DNA of 64,000 nt from an uncultured Blautia sp. (GTDB lineage: Bacteria; Bacillota; Clostridia; Lachnospirales; Lachnospiraceae): the NCBI GenBank assembly GCA_958367245.1, contig CATXEA010000014.1, forward strand, positions 1 to 64,000. The letters run 5' to 3'. The position numbers and the translations under genes are program-made. Below the pieces are notes generated by a model. That model was not told the origin of the DNA, made no database searches, and was given only the letters and a program-made list of their open reading frames with translations. How positions within the stretch are numbered: position 1 is the stretch's first letter; every line of letters begins with the position of its first letter. This document shows positions 61,038-64,000 of the stretch, one piece after another.

Positions 61038-62933
61038 TTGAAAAAGAACATTACGATAAGACTTGGATTTATTCTCTTTTTGGCAATACTGTTTTCGCTT
61101 GTTATCAATTACCTTGTTCAGTTCCAGTCTGCTCTTAATACGCGACTTAACGATACAAATCAGATGTTCTGGGAAATGAGGCAGATTCTTTCCGCAAACG
61201 AAGCTGAAACGGTTCTGATTGAAAGAGATTTTACTCAGAGCTGTCTTGTTCGCGCCAAGGCGGCAGCTTATATCATACAGCACACCCCTGAAGTGATTCC
61301 CGATTCCGCAGAGCTGGAAAAAATAGCTCAGCTTCTGTCAGTTGACGAGCTTCATATCTTTGACAGGGAAGGGACTATCTATGCAGGCTCATGTCCCCAG
61401 TATTTCGGTATGAACTTTAATTCCGGAGAACAGATGCAGTTTTTTCTGCCTATGCTCAGTGATACCACTCTGGAGCTGTGTCAGGAAATCACCCCTAATA
61501 CCGCCGAATCAAAGATGATGATGTATGCGGCAGTCTGGTGCGAGGATGCATCAAATATCGTCCAGATTGGAATGAAGCCGGAACGGGTAATGGATGCAAA
61601 GAAAAAAACAGATCTTTCTTATGTATTTTCCATGGTAACCTCTGAACCGGATACCGACGTATATGCCATCGATCCCGTGTCCTTCCGTATTCTTGCTTCT
61701 ACCAGAAACAACTGTACCGGATGCAGCGCTCTGGATTTCGGTTTCAGTCAGGATACTCTTTCCATAAAAAACAAAGTATTTTTTCAGGAAATAAACGGCG
61801 TAAACTCCATGTGCATCTTTGACAGTACAGATTCCCTGATTCTGGCAAGTGTACGCAGAAGCTCCATTTTATATCAGGCTCTTATAAAAAACACAATTTT
61901 CCTGGCGCTTTATGTTGTTGTACTTTCCAGTCTTGCTCTGTTCTTCATTATAAAATATCTGAACCAGAACATCGTCCGCGGCATCAATTCCATGAACGAC
62001 AGACTGGTAATGATTGGAAACGGCAACCTTTCTGTCAAACTTCCGCCTCAGCGCACACCGGAAATGACAGAGCTTTCTTCTCATATCAATAATATGGTAA
62101 CAAGCCTGATTAACCAGCAGACCCAGCTTTCCCTGATTCTGGATAATGTAAAGCTCTCTCTGGGTACCTACGACTATAATACCCGTACGAAACAGCTTCT
62201 CATCAATCCCCGTGCAATAGAAATTCTCGGTCTTCCCGTACACTCGCTGAACGGTTCCGTCAACCCGATTCATTTCTGCAAAAAAATGGACGCCATTCTG
62301 GCTTCTCCTTTAAATAAAGAACATAACATCTATATTGTTCCCGGTGATACCGTTCAGTATGTTCATGTGGAATATTTTAAGAACGAATCCCACATTCTGG
62401 GCATTATCATGGATGTGACAAAGGAATTTCAGGAAAAGCAGATTATAGAGTACGAGCGTGATGTGGACCTTCTCACAAACCTTTTAAGCAGACGCGCTTT
62501 TTACCGTAAAATGGAAGACCTTTTTGCCAGCCCGGACTCTCTTGGAACGGCAGTGTTTATTATGATTGATTCTGATAATCTGAAGTTTGTCAATGATACT
62601 TACGGCCATTCCAATGGCGACTTGTATCTGCAGGCTATTTCAAAAATCCTTGAGAATTTCCCGGCAACCAAGCTGGCTGCAAGACTCAGCGGTGATGAAT
62701 TTATTCTGCTGCTTTACGGTTACGAGAACCGCCGACAGCTTGAGGAACTGATTTCCCTCCTCTATATTCACCGTGAAAATACATACCTCACATTCCGGGA
62801 AGATCAGATTTCTGTAAGTTTTTCTGCCGGATGCGCCTTTTATCCGGAAGACGGTCAGGACTACAGTTCTCTTATGAAGCTTGCAGACAAAAATATGTAC
62901 ATAGACAAAAAGACCCGCAAGGGTATCATCTGA
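61038..62933 (+). CDS. Membrane diguanylate cyclase with extracellular sensor (HAMP-GGDEF)
   Basis: Likely c-di-GMP synthase of 631 residues: membrane helix 1 (about 7-29), an extracellular sensor domain (30-285) of Cache-like size, helix 2 (about 286-308), HAMP (about 310-362), a PAS-like linker and a GGDEF domain (about 475-628). The signature is RLSGDEF (near residues 549-555), and no RxxD inhibitory site precedes it. TTG 61038 is chosen because AAGGAGG lies 6 bp upstream; ATG 61011 and 61023 have no ribosome site. Confidence 0.85.
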   Translation: MKKNITIRLGFILFLAILFSLVINYLVQFQSALNTRLNDTNQMFWEMRQILSANEAETVLIERDFTQSCLVRAKAAAYIIQHTPEVIPDSAELEKIAQLLSVDELHIFDREGTIYAGSCPQYFGMNFNSGEQMQFFLPMLSDTTLELCQEITPNTAESKMMMYAAVWCEDASNIVQIGMKPERVMDAKKKTDLSYVFSMVTSEPDTDVYAIDPVSFRILASTRNNCTGCSALDFGFSQDTLSIKNKVFFQEINGVNSMCIFDSTDSLILASVRRSSILYQALIKNTIFLALYVVVLSSLALFFIIKYLNQNIVRGINSMNDRLVMIGNGNLSVKLPPQRTPEMTELSSHINNMVTSLINQQTQLSLILDNVKLSLGTYDYNTRTKQLLINPRAIEILGLPVHSLNGSVNPIHFCKKMDAILASPLNKEHNIYIVPGDTVQYVHVEYFKNESHILGIIMDVTKEFQEKQIIEYERDVDLLTNLLSRRAFYRKMEDLFASPDSLGTAVFIMIDSDNLKFVNDTYGHSNGDLYLQAISKILENFPATKLAARLSGDEFILLLYGYENRRQLEELISLLYIHRENTYLTFREDQISVSFSAGCAFYPEDGQDYSSLMKLADKNMYIDKKTRKGII

Positions 62934-62944
62934 CCCCCTTTTAA

Positions 62945-62983
62945 AAACAGGAAGCCCCTTATTTGGAGCTTCCTGTTTTCTAT
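62945..62983. terminator. Bidirectional terminator
   Basis: AAAACAGGAAGC-CCCTTATTTGGA-GCTTCCTGTTTTCT between convergent genes. Confidence 0.85.
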
Positions 62984-64000
62984 AAAAGCCTTCCCAACAC
63001 CTCTGCTACTGTTGTAATCTTTTCTGCTTTCCACGCGTCTGCGCCACAAAATAAAAGAGCTTCCTCTACCTCTCCTTTCGCCGCATGAATCAGCGCATCT
63101 GTAATACAGTACGGAATCTCTGCAGGATTGCAGTGCGCCAGACACTGATGACATTTGTGAGGGATTTTTTCGCCGGCATCCACACGGGCAAGAAATCTGT
63201 TTGAAATCGCTCTTCCCGGCATTCCCACCGGACTTTTCACAATACGTATATCCTCATTCTTTGCATTGATATAAGCTTCTTTATATCGTATATCTGCATC
63301 GCACTCTTCTGTTGTTACAAAGACAGTTGCAGCCTGAACTGCGTCAATCCCCATTGCAAAAGCTTCCTGAACCTTCTCTCTGGTATTCATTGCTCCGGCA
63401 AGCGCAGTCGGAATCTTTATCCCGTATTTTCCTTCATATACCTGCACTGTTTTAAGAATCGCCTTCACTTCCTCATGGTATGCTTCTTCCGTAAATACTT
63501 CCAACTGTTCTTTCGTAAATCCCAGATGTCCGCCTGCCTTCGGGCCCTCAATCACCAGAAGATCCGGCATACGTTTATACTTTCTGTCCCAGTATTTCAA
63601 AATAACTTTAGCTGATTTGTCAGTGGAAACAATCGGAGCAATTGCTGTATCTGTTCCCTCCACATAGGCTGGCAGGTCTGTAGGAAGCCCTGCGCCTGAA
63701 ATAATAAGGTCTGCGCCTGCTGCCGCAGCCTCCCTAACATAAGCTTCATAATTTCTTGTGGCAACCATGATATTAAATCCCACGATTCCGCCATCCGCCA
63801 GATTTCTGGCTTTTTCAAGCTCCTTATGGATGGCGCGGAGATTGGCTGTAAGCGGCGCTTCGTCAAAATCCGGTTCTCTGAAACCAATCTGAGCAGTGGA
63901 AATAATTCCCACTCCTCCTTCCCTGGCCACAGCTCCCGCCAGATTTCCAAGACTGATGCCTACTCCCATCCCGCCCTGTATAATGGGAAGCTTTGCTGTT
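62980..64000 (-). CDS. Nitronate monooxygenase/FabK-like flavin enzyme, 5' end outside window
   Basis: FMN TIM-barrel enzyme, at least 340 residues, open through the right edge; the true start lies beyond 64000, since LPIIQGGMGVGISLGNLAGAVAREGGVGIIS, the family's N-terminal core, begins only about 10 residues inside. ADLIISGAGLPTDLP, IEGPKAGGHLG, GIDAVQAATVFVTTEECDA and GRAISNRFL follow. It oxidises nitronates or acts on enoyl thioesters; a cysteine-rich C-terminal segment (CHQCLAHCNPAEIPYC) is unusual and may bind metal. Confidence 0.87.
   Translation of the reverse strand, partial: TAKLPIIQGGMGVGISLGNLAGAVAREGGVGIISTAQIGFREPDFDEAPLTANLRAIHKELEKARNLADGGIVGFNIMVATRNYEAYVREAAAAGADLIISGAGLPTDLPAYVEGTDTAIAPIVSTDKSAKVILKYWDRKYKRMPDLLVIEGPKAGGHLGFTKEQLEVFTEEAYHEEVKAILKTVQVYEGKYGIKIPTALAGAMNTREKVQEAFAMGIDAVQAATVFVTTEECDADIRYKEAYINAKNEDIRIVKSPVGMPGRAISNRFLARVDAGEKIPHKCHQCLAHCNPAEIPYCITDALIHAAKGEVEEALLFCGADAWKAEKITTVAEVLGRLL

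Overview
The window looks like a chromosomal segment of an anaerobic, spore-forming, low-to-moderate G+C Firmicute of the Lachnospiraceae (Blautia/Dorea-like; genus is a guess). The basis is sporulation genes (spoIIGA-sigE, cotJABC), an oxygen-sensitive thiazole route (radical-SAM ThiH, no ThiO), a clostridial single-chain PurL, type III glutamine synthetase, a Thr T-box leader, strong AGGAGG ribosome sites and consensus sigma-A promoters. Nearly all of it reads as core genome; there is no prophage, CRISPR array, rRNA or intact mobile element.

Layout. 1-245: decayed IS200/IS605 transposase. 625-4063: response regulator, ABC-2 transporter and histidine kinase operon. 4072-9505: a secreted heptad-repeat protein and an MMPL exporter, divergent from a TetR gene, with three matching 13-bp palindromes between them. 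9580-20864: the thiamine region, with a ThiXYZ-like precursor importer plus a small thiamine-binding-family protein behind one TPP riboswitch, glycerate kinase on the other strand, and a complete thiSFGH-tenI-thiEDC operon behind two tandem TPP riboswitches. 20921-25625: cytosolic parvulin, a DUF454 membrane protein and a two-gene ABC exporter with a perfect promoter and two palindromic operator-like sites. 25854-27115: cotJABC. 27543-30353: TrkA/TrkH potassium uptake. 30401-34196: PflX-like radical SAM protein, threonine aldolase, ACT protein, PaaK. 34380-37840: sigE-spoIIGA (with a Spo0A-type promoter of unusual spacing), aroD and aroE. 37889-40230: thrS and its T-box leader. 40283-47057: SEC-C protein, DegV, S41 protease, FtsEX, PucR-type regulator, YitT. 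47185-55381: PqqD-like protein with an OPT transporter, VWA/MoxR pair with glnN, lipid kinase. 55530-55800: two identical tRNA-Met and one tRNA-Val. 56014-64000: purL, a LysR regulator, a diguanylate cyclase and a truncated nitronate monooxygenase-like gene.

The most unusual structure is a roughly 180-190-bp inverted-repeat-rich element present twice (12381-12559 and 20346-20535), with a 30-bp remnant at 20695-20724. Both full copies lie in the same orientation exactly between a TPP-riboswitch terminator and the first gene of a thiamine operon. About 90 bp are identical in the two copies, while the flanking hairpin has changed with base pairing preserved. It may be a transcribed structured leader module or a miniature mobile element that travelled with the riboswitch.

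How the genes cooperate: ThiXYZ imports a pyrimidine precursor, ThiC makes HMP-P de novo, ThiD phosphorylates it, ThiS/F/G/H and TenI make the thiazole, and ThiE joins the halves. All are under TPP control, so uptake and synthesis should be switched together.
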